Origin: Gnetum montanum
Taxonomy: Eukaryota; Streptophyta; Gnetopsida; Gnetales; Gnetaceae
Length of the DNA stretch: 64,000 nucleotides
Assembly (NCBI GenBank): GCA_015680685.1
Contig: MNCI01033650.1
Location: 825,737 to 889,736 of the forward strand
Direction of reading: 5' to 3'
Below the pieces are notes generated by a model. That model searched no databases, was not told where the DNA came from, and saw only the letters and a list, made by a program, of their open reading frames with translations. The position numbers and the translations under genes were made by a program. Numbering within the stretch: the first letter of the stretch is position 1; each line of letters opens with the position of its first letter. Positions 46,275 to 58,079 of this stretch are shown one piece after another.

Positions 46275-49200
46275 TCATATGTAATATCGCTTTAGGTATA
46301 GATGATTCACTAGATTTGGTAGTTCGTTGCCATCGGTGTCTGCTAACTTGAATGCTTCGTTGCCGTATGCGCCGATGACCAGGAAAGGGCCTTCCCAGTT
46401 CATAGACAACTTGCCTACTGGTTCATGAATGGCCTTGAGAACTAAATATCCTTTCTCAATCGGTCATCGATGCAGGTTGTGCCGATGCTTTTGTCGCTAT
46501 TTGTCCTGATATCTCTCGATGGGTTAAGCATCTGGATGCGTTTCTCCTCCACTAAGTCTAAATCCATGATTCTAGACTCATTGTGTTGAGTCTTATTTAT
46601 AACCATAGATAGGACCATCCGCAATGAGGAAACCTATAATTCCAAGGGCAACACTACTTCGGATCCGTAGACCAGGCTATAGGGCGTCTTATGTGTAGCT
46701 GTTCTGCACATCGTACGATACGCCCATAGCACATAGAGGATTTTTTCATGCCACCGCTTCTTATTACTGTCGAGCATTTTCTTGAGTAAATTGATGATCA
46801 CCTTGTTTGTTTCCTCTGCTTGACCATTTGCTTATGGGTAATAAGGTGAAGAAAAATATTGTCTAATACCAAGAATATCACAAAAAGATTTGGTTTTTGA
46901 GCTACTAAATTGTGGTCCATTGTCAATCACAATAGTCGTAGGGAGTCCAAATTTGGTTACAATATTATCTAAGATGAAGCGGAAAACCTGTTCAGATGTG
47001 ATCTTTCATAGGGGGATAGCCTCAACTCACTTTGTAAAATACTCAGTGGCAGTGATAATGAAGCTATGACTTGTGGAAGATTTAGGTGAGATGAGGCCTA
47101 TGATGTCTAGTCCCCATCGTTGGAATGGCCAGGTGATTTGAGTAGTGTGTAACTCAGTTGGTGACACATGTATTAGATTTGTGTAACACTAGCACATGTC
47201 ACACATCTTAACCTTGGCAAGGCAGTCTTTTTCCATGTATGGCCAATAATACCCTAAGCGTCTGATCTCAGCAGTCATTGCTCGTGGGGCTACGTGTCCT
47301 CCACACAACCCTTCATGGACTTCATTAACTATTCGCTGTGCTTGGTCACTGTTAACGTAGGTAAGCAATACCCCATTGAAGGAGCATCTACAGAGAGTAC
47401 TGTATCTATGGATGACGTATTACTTGGCACATTTGCGCACAGCATCTTTTTGTGCATGTTTTAGCTCGTGCGGTGGTTCGCCATGCAAAAGGTAAGTTTT
47501 AATGCTGTCATACCATTCTGACGTTCCTTCCGTGTTTAATGAGGAAATTTGCACCACTTGAATGATAGGCTCTATACATTCTATCATTAAAGCGGGCCAA
47601 GTGGAAAATAGACGTGGTGGCACATTTAGTGCCAGTGTTGCCAGTGCATCGGCGATGGCATTTTCATTGCGTGACACGTGTTGAGCATCGGTAGTCACGA
47701 ATTGCTTCAGGAGATCTTTAGCCATATCACAGTAGGGCTGTAGGTGTACAGCCTTACAGGCGTAGATTGCTGTGATTTAAATGATTACTAGCATCAAATC
47801 ACCTCGGATTTCCAGGTGTCGAATGTTGAGTTCTCTGGCCGTCAACAATTCCCTGAGGAACCCCTCATACTCTGCCACTTTATTCATACAAGGGAAGGTC
47901 AAACGGTAGGCTGATAGACGCACATCCTTAGGAAAAAGTGTAATAACGGTGGCAACACTGTCACCTCTAGTGGTTGAAGCTCTGTCAAAATATAATGTCG
48001 CTTCAAGGCCTGTTGATACAGGGCTTAAACTATGTACATGTTCATCTGAGAATTCTGGCTCTATTGTAGCTTGATTGTTAACTGGCAACGTTGCTAACTG
48101 GTCAACTATGACTTGGCCTTTGGTGGATGACTGGCCAACATAATGTAAATCGAACTCAGCTGTGATAGCCTTCCAATGAGCTATTTTACTACTTTCATAC
48201 AAATTGTTTGAGATAGCTTATAGAACGTTACTTTTATGAACTATGTTGATGTGACTGCAGAAAATATAATGCCTACATTTTTTAAGTGCAAAAACTAATG
48301 CCAAACAGTTACGCTCCACTTGTACCTTGTTTCATACGCAAATAGACCATGACTAAGGTAATAGATAGGTGCTTCTGATCCATCATTCCTTTTCTGGCAA
48401 AGTAACGCAGCTATGGACATGTCCGAGTTAGCTAGATAAATGTAGAAAGGCTGATCCCTTTGTGGTAGGAAAACCATTGGTAAATGTTGCAGCTCTTCTT
48501 TTAAGTTGTCAAATGCACCCTGGTAGTCATTGGTACATTCAAAATTGACACCCTTCTTGAAAAGATGTTGCATGGGGTGGAATTTATCTGTTAACTTTGA
48601 AATGAACCGCTTGATGAACTAAAGCCTACCCTGTAACTCACGTAGTTTCTTGAGATTTGTTGGTGGTGTCAACTCAACGATGGCCTTAACCTTGTCGGGG
48701 TCGACTCAGATGTCAGTCTTTGATACCACAAACCCCAACATGCATCCGATTTTGACTCTAAATACACATTTCTTTAGGTTAAGCCGTAAGTCATGTTGGA
48801 GACATCGTTTAAGGACTAACTCCAAGTCTCGTGAATGATCTTCTGACTTTATAGATTTGACAGCTATGTCATCTACATAGTCGTCCAATCTCCCTAAGAG
48901 GTAATCGCTAAAGATGTATGTCATGGCTNCCAATCTCCCTAAGAGGTAATCGCTAAAGATGTATGTCATGGCTCATTGATATGTTGCTATAGTGTTCTTT
49001 AACCTGAAAGGCATCATGGTGTAGCAGAAGGTCCCCCAGGGTGTCATGAATGTTGTGTTCAATTGGTGCTCTAGGTTAATACGGATTTGATTATAGCCTA
49101 AGAAACCATCCATAAAGGACAGGAGTGCATGGTTAGTTGTTGTGTCGATTAGTTGGTCGATACTCAGTAACGGGAAGTTGTTCTTAATTTTAGCTTTGTT

Positions 49201-49794
49201 CAGATCTCGAAAGTCTATGTAGATGTGTATGCCTCCCATTTTCTTAGAGACAACTACAATGTTGGATACCCATTCGGAGTAATCAACTGCATGGATGAAA
49301 CCGGGCTAATATAACTTGGTGATTTCATCACGCACTGCTAGCGTGATTTCCGGCTTAATCTTTCATGCCTTCTATGTAATTGGTTTGATGCGTGGATCTA
49401 AGATGATGTTGTGTTATATTAATCTTGGGTTTAAACCTGGCATGTCTTCATATGACCACGTAAATACAGCAGTGTTATTTTGGAGCACTTGGGTAATGTC
49501 ATTTTGCATCTGTTGGTCTAGGAGAGAACTAACCCTAAGAGTTTTATTTTTACCCTTGTGCGTAACCACAAGGACCTTGCTAAGAGGGTCCTCAGTTACA
49601 TCACCAGCCTCCAGGTCGAGTGTTTGGGCCAGATGTTCTAGCCAGTTTGGGGATGTTCCCAATGTAGCTATGGTTGCGTCATAAAAGGACAGGTTTGTTC
49701 CTACTAGCGTGTGATCGTATTGTCTAATGATCTTCCCATACGGCCCTGTTAAGTCTAAGGGTGCAGATAAAGCTGCATCTATTTGCGAGTGATC
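46275..49794 (-). pseudogene. pol of E3: RT, RNase H, second RNase H, integrase
   Basis: Frame opens at 49794 directly after TTTTGCAG. The N-terminal part (49809-49414) is open. RT shows VDYSEWVSNIVVVSKK, FRDLNKAK (49239-48973), MTPWGTFCYTMMPF and YVDDIAV (Val replaced by Ala). RNase H is at 48573-48250 and the second RNase H at 48202-47420 (LYFDRAST, where Gly has become Arg, and NKVAEYEGFL; then HVSRNENAIADALATLAL). Integrase follows to a TGA at 46275-46277, ending VNHLYLKRYYI. Stops and shifts are scattered through RT and integrase. The C-terminus has no chromodomain. Confidence 0.85.
48885..48973. other. 44-bp exact duplication around a single N (assembly seam)
   Basis: CCAATCTCCCTAAGAGGTAA... 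through TCATGGCT stands at 48885-48928 and again, identical, at 48930-48973, with N at 48929 between. It falls in the RT frame of E3, where homologous copies have the segment once. It looks like two contig ends that overlapped but were joined with a placeholder. Confidence 0.88.
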
Positions 49795-49796
49795 CT
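49795..49796 (-). promoter_or_regulatory. Candidate splice acceptor before E3 pol
   Basis: TTTTGGTGATTTTGCAG/GATCAC on the minus strand; a pyrimidine-rich acceptor directly at the 5' end of the open pol frame. Confidence 0.55.
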
Positions 49797-49894
49797 GCAA
49801 AATCACCAAAAATGGAAGTTGTTACATCGTTTTTTCGCCAATCAGTTAAATGATAAAATTTTGTTTATTTTTTCTTGTCAGAACTGCATGTTAG

Positions 49895-50135
49895 ATAAGT
49901 TTCCAGTTTAAGGTCTTAGTGGACCATTACAAATATGCATAGTTTGTAAAAAGAAATGCCAAGTGAAGCTGCCTAGATGCTAGAATATGAAATGAGATGA
50001 AAGGTGTAACGTGGCGTGTCTAGCGTGTCAAAATGGTTTGATTTGAATTTCGCACTAACCGTAGTTAATGCGGCCAAATTACGAGGTGATAAGCTATGCA
50101 TTAGTTTAGGGTCATTTCGGACTGTAATGAAAATG
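49895..50135. repeat. Repeat array b of E3 (short)
   Basis: At least two units, CCAGTTTAAGGTCTTAGTGGACC at about 49900 and TTAGTTTAGGGTCATTTCGGACTG at about 50101, separated by diverged sequence. It occupies the same place as the E2 array b. Confidence 0.6.
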
Positions 50136-50387
50136 ATATGTTCGACATTAATGCCCAGATCCTCACGTTTTATGTCATACTAACACATGCATTTCAGGAA
50201 AGTTCCATGTCAATTGGGCAAAAATAATCAGTTGGTTTCGAGCATTTTGTTTATAAACTAGTGGTTCATTCTCAAAAGAGGTTATCGATATCACGAATTT
50301 GGACCTCGTTATAGAGAGAAGAGAGTGTAAGCAAGGCGTGAGCATACGATTTTATGAGGAATTTGTTCAATTTTGAGCTTTGCAACA
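50136..50387 (+). other. Upstream flank of the E3 antisense gene
   Basis: Between array b and the start codon at 50388; no frame. The likely promoter and leader of the accessory gene. The start context is GCAACAATGGC, a good plant start context. Confidence 0.35.
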
Positions 50388-53300
50388 ATGGCATCCAAGG
50401 TTAAAGGAAAGAATGCTAAGTTGGCCAGGATAGACGAGATGCAGGAGAGTGTGCAACGGGTTTCACAGGCCAGAGTAGAAGCTCTGGATGTTACCTCGCT
50501 TAACCGGTAAGTCGTTGTTCACCCTTTTTTCATTTTTACACTATTTTCATGTTTGTTACAGTGTCGTGGTGTGTCTATTTTGGGTTCTAATGTTGTATCA
50601 TGGTGTTAATGTCTATCTGCATGAACTGAACTATTGTTATGAAGGTTTAGGAGATAAGAAATAATGTTGTACAAAGATAAGGTATAGCATGTAAATGTAA
50701 TGTAATTAGAGTTTCTGTGATAATGATAACTTGTGTCAGAGTAATACACAGTATTTTCTTTCATTGCTTTTGTCAGAGACAAACCTTGAGCTGTTACAAG
50801 GGTTTAGGCGATTTTGGCTATGCACCTCCAGTATACGCTGTAATTTTCTAGGAATTGTGCTAGCCCTAGTGTGGCATAACAAATATTCATATCTAGATTT
50901 TGTCTAACAGTAGTATGTTTGTATCCTACAGTATTATGCTAAAGCCCGTCCTAATCGTTTTGGACATCGTGGACATTCTATGCTGCGTTCATGTCCTAGC
51001 GGCCAATTTTCCTCCTCCTAATGCCCATCTAAAGGAGGAGGCGGTGTTGTTCCAAAGAGGCGCATGGGATTTTTTTAATTTTTGCTTCGCAACTACAGCA
51101 TAATCGTCTGGTTGCATCTACTAGGCGATGAAGCTACCACTATTTTGGAGATGCTATTAGTTGGTTCGACGCAGAGCATCTTAGCGTTTCTGTCTGACGA
51201 CGCAATTGAAACTATGCGGGTGTAAGACCGCGAATAGAATGTCAAGGGTTTAAGGTGTTTAAACTAGATCTAAATGCCCAAGTTTAACTGTTATCATGCC
51301 TATAACACTCTATTCATGGCCCTTCATCCCACAACTTATTTCCAGAATCCTCCTGGTACCGTGCATTACGCAGGCGGGTAAGTTTCGTTTCATTTCATAG
51401 TATTGTAATGTTGACTACTATTTAGATGCGTACTGAGCGTAAAGAGTTATTTGTGTTTTTGGCATAGGTTTTTTATTAATGAAAATGGTCTTATGGGAAA
51501 TAATGATACATTTTCATTGGCCAAGAGTGCTATAAGGGAGTTTACCTCTATCAGCAATGTGCGGGCTGCCGTCATGGGACATCTGGTGTTCAAGATCCCA
51601 GAATACCCTACCCGTTATGCCGACTTCTTTTCTAGGTGCAAGAAACTTGGATGGCTGGATAGGGAGTGGAATATGGAGCCTCCCCTCACCGTTGCAGATG
51701 TTCAAAGGAAAATCCTTCCATTTCCTTTACCTTTCGGGCCTGGTAAGCTTTGTCATAGTAATGAATTGTGTTAATGTTGTGTAATGATGATGTAAAATCA
51801 TTTTGGTTTAACTATGGATTTGTGTTAATAGTCAGGGAATCATGGGAGATTACGATTATGGCTTCGGGTCACGAGGCCAGTAGTCTCTTCTTCCATTATG
51901 GTGACATAAAGGGGGCACAATGTTGGCTCGGCCATAGAGTGACCCTGATTGTAGTAACCAATAACATTCGGGAAGCTGGACTGATGGACCTTTTCCTAGC
52001 CATAACCCCTGATGCTACTATAGGTGAAATTTTCACCCTGGTCAAATCCTTTAGGGAGGAAGCTGAGCATCTCTGCGTATGCGTACGTAATGTGCATGTA
52101 CATTTTGACATTGATGCTCAGCTATTCGCTGATCTCTTTAGGGTTCTCTCTGATGGCTTTCCCATAGATGAAAAGTTGAAGAGGAGCTCCAAACTCCAAA
52201 AGAGAGATAGAGGAGTGGCTGGGGGGTTAGAAAGAAACCAAGGGGATCCCCAATGATAGAATCGTGTTGGAGGTGGCTCATACCATTTACCCCCTTTTCT
52301 GAGCTTGGGCCTTCCCCAAGACACTCTCGCAGGGGAGATTCCTCACCATCGAGCAGGCCTGAATCATGCAAGAGGTCTTAGAGGAGGGGACATGCTTCAA
52401 TTGGGTGAGCTATTTTGCTAAAGGATTTCACGTTGAGATGATTAGGCTTTTCCAGAAGCTTGAAACCCATTTCAATGTGCATTTTTCCTTCTTCATAGCT
52501 TGCTTCCAGCATTTTGCCAAATTTCTGGTGGTCCAAGATCGCACCCAGATCTCCAAACCATGGATCTCCCATATTTTTGGCACTATCCAATCGCAAGACC
52601 TACCTGAGGGGATCGGGGAGTCATTTTCGGTGATGACTAGGAGTATGGCTGCACCTTGAACACGGGACCAAGACAGTGTGGGTGGAGCTCCTCCCTCTTA
52701 CACCGGTGATGTGTCAAGAGGGAAGCACCTGACTGCTGTGATAGTGGATTCATCAATGCCACAGAAAAAGCCTGGTTTGAATGAGGGATCTTCCGAGCCA
52801 GCGGGTGGTGTCGAGAGGAAAATGCAGATAAGATTTCATAGGAGCAATCCTTGAAGTGGTAAGTGTGAAGATGTATTAACGGTTATGGTTTTTGTAGAGA
52901 TGTTGTTATGTAGCGTAACATTCGTTGAACAAAAAGTGCAATCCTATGTTAACTAGCCATGTTGTCTGATAGTGAGGGAAAAGGTTGCATACCGGTTGAC
53001 CCCTGAAATAGGGGCTATGGTCTTAAGGCATGGAGAAGGGACCTTGGTCTTAGAAGAAGAGGCCCGAGTTGATAAGACGAGGATTGCACAGCCTCCTGCG
53101 CATGAAGAGGAAATAGCTGTGGAGGATGCCGAAGTCTTTTTGGCTGGAATTAACCGAGGCAAGTGGTTTGACACTTGATAAAATTAATTTTTGTTTTATA
53201 TCGGTTGTCGTAATGTCTCAGTCATACCTTTTATCTTATGTAACAGGTGACTAGAGCGTGCCCTTGATAGCAGTGGCGACTCAATCCTAGGGTGAATTTC

Positions 53301-54577
53301 TTGATAAATTCGCCTTTATGGAAGGGGTTGTTCAAGATATGATCAATCACTTAGAGCAAATCGATCCTAAAGTTGGTATACTACAATCATTATTTAGAGG
53401 ATACTTTACTACGACATTACGCTACTTAATTATGCCTAACTATTATTTTCATGTTATTAGGAGCTTGCCTTAGGTGGGACCCGTCAGCGCCCATCAATTT
53501 AGACACCATCGAGCCCTCATCAGAAGCGACCGTTGTGCCGTACAACATTTACAAAGAAATGCATAAATGTGCTTTACGCTCAACTCACTCCTTATGGGAG
53601 TGTTAGAGTGTAAACAAGGATCTCTGGAAGAGATTGCACAGGTTGGAGAAGGAGAGAATGGCTCTATGTGATGAGGTCGGGGATCTAAGATCACGGAATG
53701 AATTCCTGCAAGCCTAAGAAATGGGAGGTGAAGACTGGAGGATAGCTGTCATTGACTATGCCCGTTACTAGGCTGTCGTCAGGAACAATGTCCAAACTAG
53801 CCATGAACTGGTTGAACAACGCATGTAGATGGACCTCCTTGCTCAGAAGAACCAGGACTGGAAGGATTATAGCGTGAGTGTACAAGAGTGGGGCCAGACG
53901 CAGAAGGATCATAAACATGTTTACAAACGAGAAAGCTCTACCTACCGTCAACATTATAGGGACTCTGCCATTGAGGCTCAATCCCTTCGACTATTTCTCG
54001 ACATTATAGGCGCTTCCAAGGCATTTGAAAAGTTCCAGGAGCAAGTGATGGTGAGTGCCTCTCCGAAAAGGGAAGTGACTCTTCTTGGAGGTGAAACTAC
54101 CAGCCCTTCTTTCTTCCCTGAACCACCCTAATGGACTCCCATGGAGAAGGGGAAGGTCAAGGTTGGAACTGATCTAGGGGACAGGGTTTGGTCTGAGCTC
54201 ACCGAGGATGAAATCATGCGCTGTCTGTGGATTGGCTTAGAACAAGTCCCCTTTGTTGCTGATGCTAGACCATCACAGGTGAGTTGTAGTATTATTGCAT
54301 TTTGTGATACCTAGTTTTGATGACAATGTTAATCTATGTGCCATGTCTAATCGCAGGAACAACTTGAGGAAATTCCTTGACAGGATGAAGCTAACAAAGG
54401 TGGTGATCCTCACGAAGAGGGTTTGTAGGAAACAAAGCCTGCTGAAGGGTCTCATGAAGAGGATCGTCCTTATGAAGGGGTCCTCATGCAAAGGGTGGCC
54501 TCTATGAGGACAACCTCCTCGGAGTAGAAATTGAACTAGGGGATATAGGAGACAGCAGTAGTAAGGGAGATGCATAA
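50388..54577 (+). pseudogene. Antisense accessory gene of E3, multi-exon, unrecognised product
   Basis: Exons inferred from splice sites and homology with E2: exon 1 50388-50506 (MASKVKGKNAKLA; donor CCG/GTAAGT), exon 2 50932-51377 (446 nt; TCCTACAG, donor GTAAGT), exon 3 51468-51742 (275 nt; GGCATAG, donor GTAAGC), exon 4 51832-52858 (1027 nt; TTAATAG, donor GTAAGT), exon 5 from 52973 (CTGATAG), further exon from about 53235 (TAACAG), penultimate exon 53461-54278 (818 nt; TTATTAG, donor GTGAGT), last exon from 54357 (AATCGCAG), acidic. Exon 2 ends NPPGTVHYAGG, as in the other copies. Exon 3 is fully open (NVRAAVMGHLVFKIPEYPTR). Exon 4 holds LFADLFRVLSDGFPIDEKL. The penultimate exon is helical/charged (MDLLAQKNQDWKDYSVSVQE). 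Exon 2 has a frameshift (four bases short) and there are stops in exons 4 and later. No known domain recognised; likely a soluble, possibly nuclear protein, by composition only. Confidence 0.82.
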
Positions 54578-54774
54578 TGAATTAACCTGGTGTTTTATTG
54601 TGGTGAAGATAAGAGACTATTTTTCTTCTTTTTAACGTATTCGAGACAAATTTTGGTATTAATGTTAATGTTCTTTTCGTTTTTTTCTCTTTATATAAAA
54701 TGTATCGTAGGTTTTAACATTGTGATAAGTTGTGATTAGTTTTGAGAGCACAGCATCAATGTGGTTACTAGTTT
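54578..54774. other. 3' flank of the E3 antisense gene
   Basis: AT-rich, no frame; TTTATATAAAATG-like sequence at about 54690 may include polyadenylation signals for the antisense gene. Nothing else seen. Confidence 0.3.
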
Positions 54775-55205
54775 GAAACTATCGTGGACTGTTAAATTGT
54801 CTAAATGTAAAACATAAATGACATTGCTAGTTTAAGGCCATTTTGGGCCCTGGTTAAGGCTATTTCAGGCCTCTTTTTGTTGTTTTTAGTTTTAAAGTAT
54901 GAAAAGTAAGCGTAAATTGGATTCTGGTATAGAGCATGAATGAAATTCGCATTCCAAGCGTAAATGGGATTTAGATACAAAGGGTAAGTGAAATTGCTAG
55001 TTTAAGGCCATTTCGAGCCGTAGCTGATTCAAGTGCCACGCATAAATGAAGTCGCTAGTTTAGGGCCATTTCGAGCCTTTGCGTAATTCAAGTACGAAAT
55101 GTAGAAGGTTGCTAGTTTAAGGCCATTTCTGGCCTTTGTGTAATTGAGTGTGAAGTGTAGATACAGTTGCTAGTTTAAGGCCATTTCGGGCCGTAGCATA
55201 ATTGG
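54775..55205. repeat. Repeat array a of E3
   Basis: About seven units centred on TTGCTAGTTTAAGGCCATTTCGGGCC with spacers of about 35-70 bp. It separates the antisense gene end from the protease end, exactly as the 33833-34203 array does in E2. Confidence 0.88.
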
Positions 55206-55372
55206 AATAAAGAAGATAGAAACGTAAAGCTAAACATAAAGGTAAACAAGAGCGTAATGAAATTAGCTTGCGGAAAGCATAAATACATGCATAAACATAA
55301 GAAGTATAAATGATAAGCGTAAATAGAGTGATTGATGAGACCATAGTAGTTAGGCAACATTGTTTTACTTAC
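55206..55372 (-). other. Spacer between array a and protease of E3; includes GTAAGT
   Basis: No gene. On the minus strand AAGTTAGTAAGTAAAAC at about 55365-55380 follows the protease stop closely and would suit a donor of the suspected protease-RT intron. Confidence 0.35.
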
Positions 55373-56230
55373 TAACTTCGTAACTATTTCTTAATTGCCT
55401 TCGTCTTTAACGATGCATAAGGATAGGGAGATTTATGGTTCTTCTCCTTCACATCAAAATATTCCCCTGGGAACGGTAGTTCAGCCCAAGTTAGGTTGTC
55501 ATCAACCACTGTTTCGGCTTGCTCGGGTACTAGAACAGGGGACTGATTCTCAGACATTTCTATCTCCGACCCTTGTTCTGTCTCTATCTTATTAACAGCC
55601 TAAGGGATTATTTCATCACCATAGATAACCACTTCTCCTCCTACGTAAGGCAAATGAATTTCCTGATGAATGGATGACAAAACTGCCCTTAGTTGGGCTA
55701 ACCAAGACCTCCCAAGAATTAGATTGAATCCAGGCATCTCTTCAACCACGATAAATGTAGCATTTGTGGGGAACTAGTCCCGTGCTACAAAGTTGATGTT
55801 GATGGTCCTTTTGACCTGCACCCGTGCCCCGTTGAATGACTTTAGGCATGACGTTGTTGTAGGACTAATTTGATTGATCAAGCCTAATTTATCCACTATG
55901 GGATAAGGGATGACATTAGTGGCTGCCCCGTCATCTACATGTACTCTCCGAATTCGGTGTTGGCCGACCTGGATAGTGATGAACATGGATGCTATAGTCA
56001 CTTGATCCTCAGGGACATCCTTGATGGATTCATCATGAAAGGTCAACAGGTTTTGATCAGGTTTTTTAGTGGTAGGGGGAAGCATGATGGAGTGACTTGC
56101 TCCTTCATCTGCTGGTAGGCTTTCATCCACAGGTATAGACGTTAGCATGCGAACCATAGCTTCACGATGTGTTTTCGATGTCATGAGCAAGTCATAAAGA
56201 CTCAATGTTGTATTTTTCTATTTCAAAGCC
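55373..56230 (-). pseudogene. Protease region of E3
   Basis: The frame 56205-55774 is open: RRVHVDDGAATNVIPYPIVD carries the Asp-Gly-Ala active-site block. After a stop at 55771 come FIVVEEMPGFNLILGRSWL (flap region) and HQEIHLPYVGG; the tail ends in two Lys codons and a stop near 55385. The upstream part contains a Pro/Ser-rich spacer. It cleaves the Gag-Pol polyprotein in active relatives; this copy has one central stop. Confidence 0.78.
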
Positions 56231-58079
56231 TGTTTGACTTGTGCCAAGGCATCAAAGAGATCTTGCCCATGATCGGAGTCTTTGTCACCCTTTTCCTCTT
56301 CCATTCACCCTAAGAGGTGAATTTCCCAGGGAGGAGTGAAAGTTGGTTGAGGGTTACGCTTCCTTTGGCCTGGGGGAGATAATTTATTTCGTGGTGTAAC
56401 CTCTTTGTCCTTGGCAAGTGGGGCTAATAGTGCTAAAGCGAGGGATTGAGGTTTGGGTAACCCCAACATAAGAGGACCCTTGGCCACATCAACAGTGACA
56501 GTAGGTGAGTTTGACTTAGAGGATTTCCCCTGCATAGGAGGGACGGTTGATAGTTTTGGCACTCTGATAACTAAGAGTGCCTTGGGAGTAGGTGTGGGCT
56601 GTGCCACGGCTTTAACGATTGTAGGCTTTCGGGAAGCATTCTGGGACGAAGTTTGAAGGATGAAAGGGTGTCTTGGAGTGCCACTCATCAGCATCGATGG
56701 ACCTGTTGATTGGGTCGAGCGAGGTTGCGTTCGCAACACAAAAGGCTACCTTGGGTACACCTAATTATTGCCCTCTGTTCCTACCACGTTGATTGTGTAC
56801 CCTACGTTGTTTGCGTTCAATGGGTCTTGGTACACATGCATGGCCTAGTTTTCTGGGCATGTTGGGCTACTGCTATCTAAGATCAAGTCACCTTGATCTA
56901 TCAGACATTGGATGTCATCTTTCAATACCTAGCAGTAGTCCGTATCATGGCCGCACAATTGATGATAGTCACAGAATTGGTCTAGCTTAAAGTTCTTAGG
57001 CACAGGCGGTTCATAAGGTTGGGCTAAGGAGGGATTCTTGGGTAGCTCGCAGTGGCGCCTGTGGTGTTTTAGAGCCTCCTCAGACATAACTTTGTGTCGG
57101 ATGTGGCCGGTTCCCAATAATTGCTTCAGAATTTCTGAAGGCTTCATAGGTAGGGTTGCATAATTTGAGCGATCTTTACGCTCAAATTTCGGCCTTGGTT
57201 GTGGAGATGCTTCAAGGGTAGGTGAAGCTTCTTGATTGGTGCCACCTAAGCTTATTGTTAGCTCAACTGGCTCCATAGTTATTTTCTTGTTATTTTTGCC
57301 TTTCTTCTTGGCCCCTTCAGTGACCACCGCCACTGTAGTCATGGTGGCTTTGCATTTATCCTTACTTTTGCTATGAGCATTCTTGTAGAACACATACGCT
57401 GGGTCTTTGCTAGCCTCCACCGTGTCTTGGATGCTCTTATTCTGAGCAAAAGCTTGGCTAAGGGAATAGAGGGTAAGGTAATACAACTTAGACTTGATAA
57501 AGTTATTGATTGCTCCCTTGAAGATTGCCAATAAATGGGCCTCTGCAATGGGTTCGCGGATCTCATTCAAGATGGCACTCCAGTGCTATATGAACTTTTG
57601 GACTAACTCGGGTGGGTCTTGCTTAACTCCCATGAGCTGGTCCAGTGTGGCTTCTGGCTTTAGGTTGTATTTGAAGCAAGTCACAAACTGGGTTAATAGC
57701 TCTTCCAAAGTTGAAATGGAAGCGTGTGGAAGTGCTTGATACCAATCCAAAGCTTTACTCATTAAGGACATTACAAAGACTTGGAAGATGGTATGTGGCC
57801 ATTGTTGCAGTAATAAGGACTCTAACCTGAAAGTGACGAGGTCAGCATTGGGATCACCTTCCCCATTGTATTTTGTGAAATGAGGAAGGGGAATCCTAGG
57901 CAACAACGATAGGACTGGGACAGTTGGACTAATAGCATCATCATGGTAGAAGTCCATGACTTGTACCACATCAGAACCAGCAGTCTTGAGGTGCTTGACC
58001 TCCTCTGTAAGGGTCTGAATGAGCTAGAAGGCTTGGTCCAGCCCCGTAGACGACGATGTCATTTGTGGAATGGAAGGGG
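56231..58079 (-). pseudogene. gag of E3, N-terminus cut by E4
   Basis: The gag core 57969-56929 has LPHFTKYNGEGDPNADLVTF, DWYQALPHASISTLEELLTQ, FKYNLKPEATLDQLMG and KSKLYYLTLYSLSQAFAQ, one stop (near 57586) and one frameshift. The knuckle CDYHQLCGHDTDYC is intact at about 56932-56976. A Pro/Ser/Thr-rich stretch (56739-56305) follows. At 58079 the reading frame meets the LTR of E4, about 400 codons into the E4-type gag, so the N-terminus lies beyond the window. Confidence 0.82.

Larger units (their letters stand above)
43308..58079 (-). mobile_element. E3: Tat/Ogre-type element with antisense accessory gene, 5' end cut by E4
   Basis: Read on the minus strand from the right: gag-protease (58079-55373), array a, antisense gene on the plus strand (50388-54577), array b, pol (49794-46275), array c, 3' region, polypurine tract (44740-44755) and 3' LTR (44739-43308). 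It is inserted in the post-pol array of E2; the left flank is AACAC (43303-43307). The 5' LTR is not in the window because E4 is inserted in gag at 58080. Contains a 44-bp duplication around an N (48929). Confidence 0.88.
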
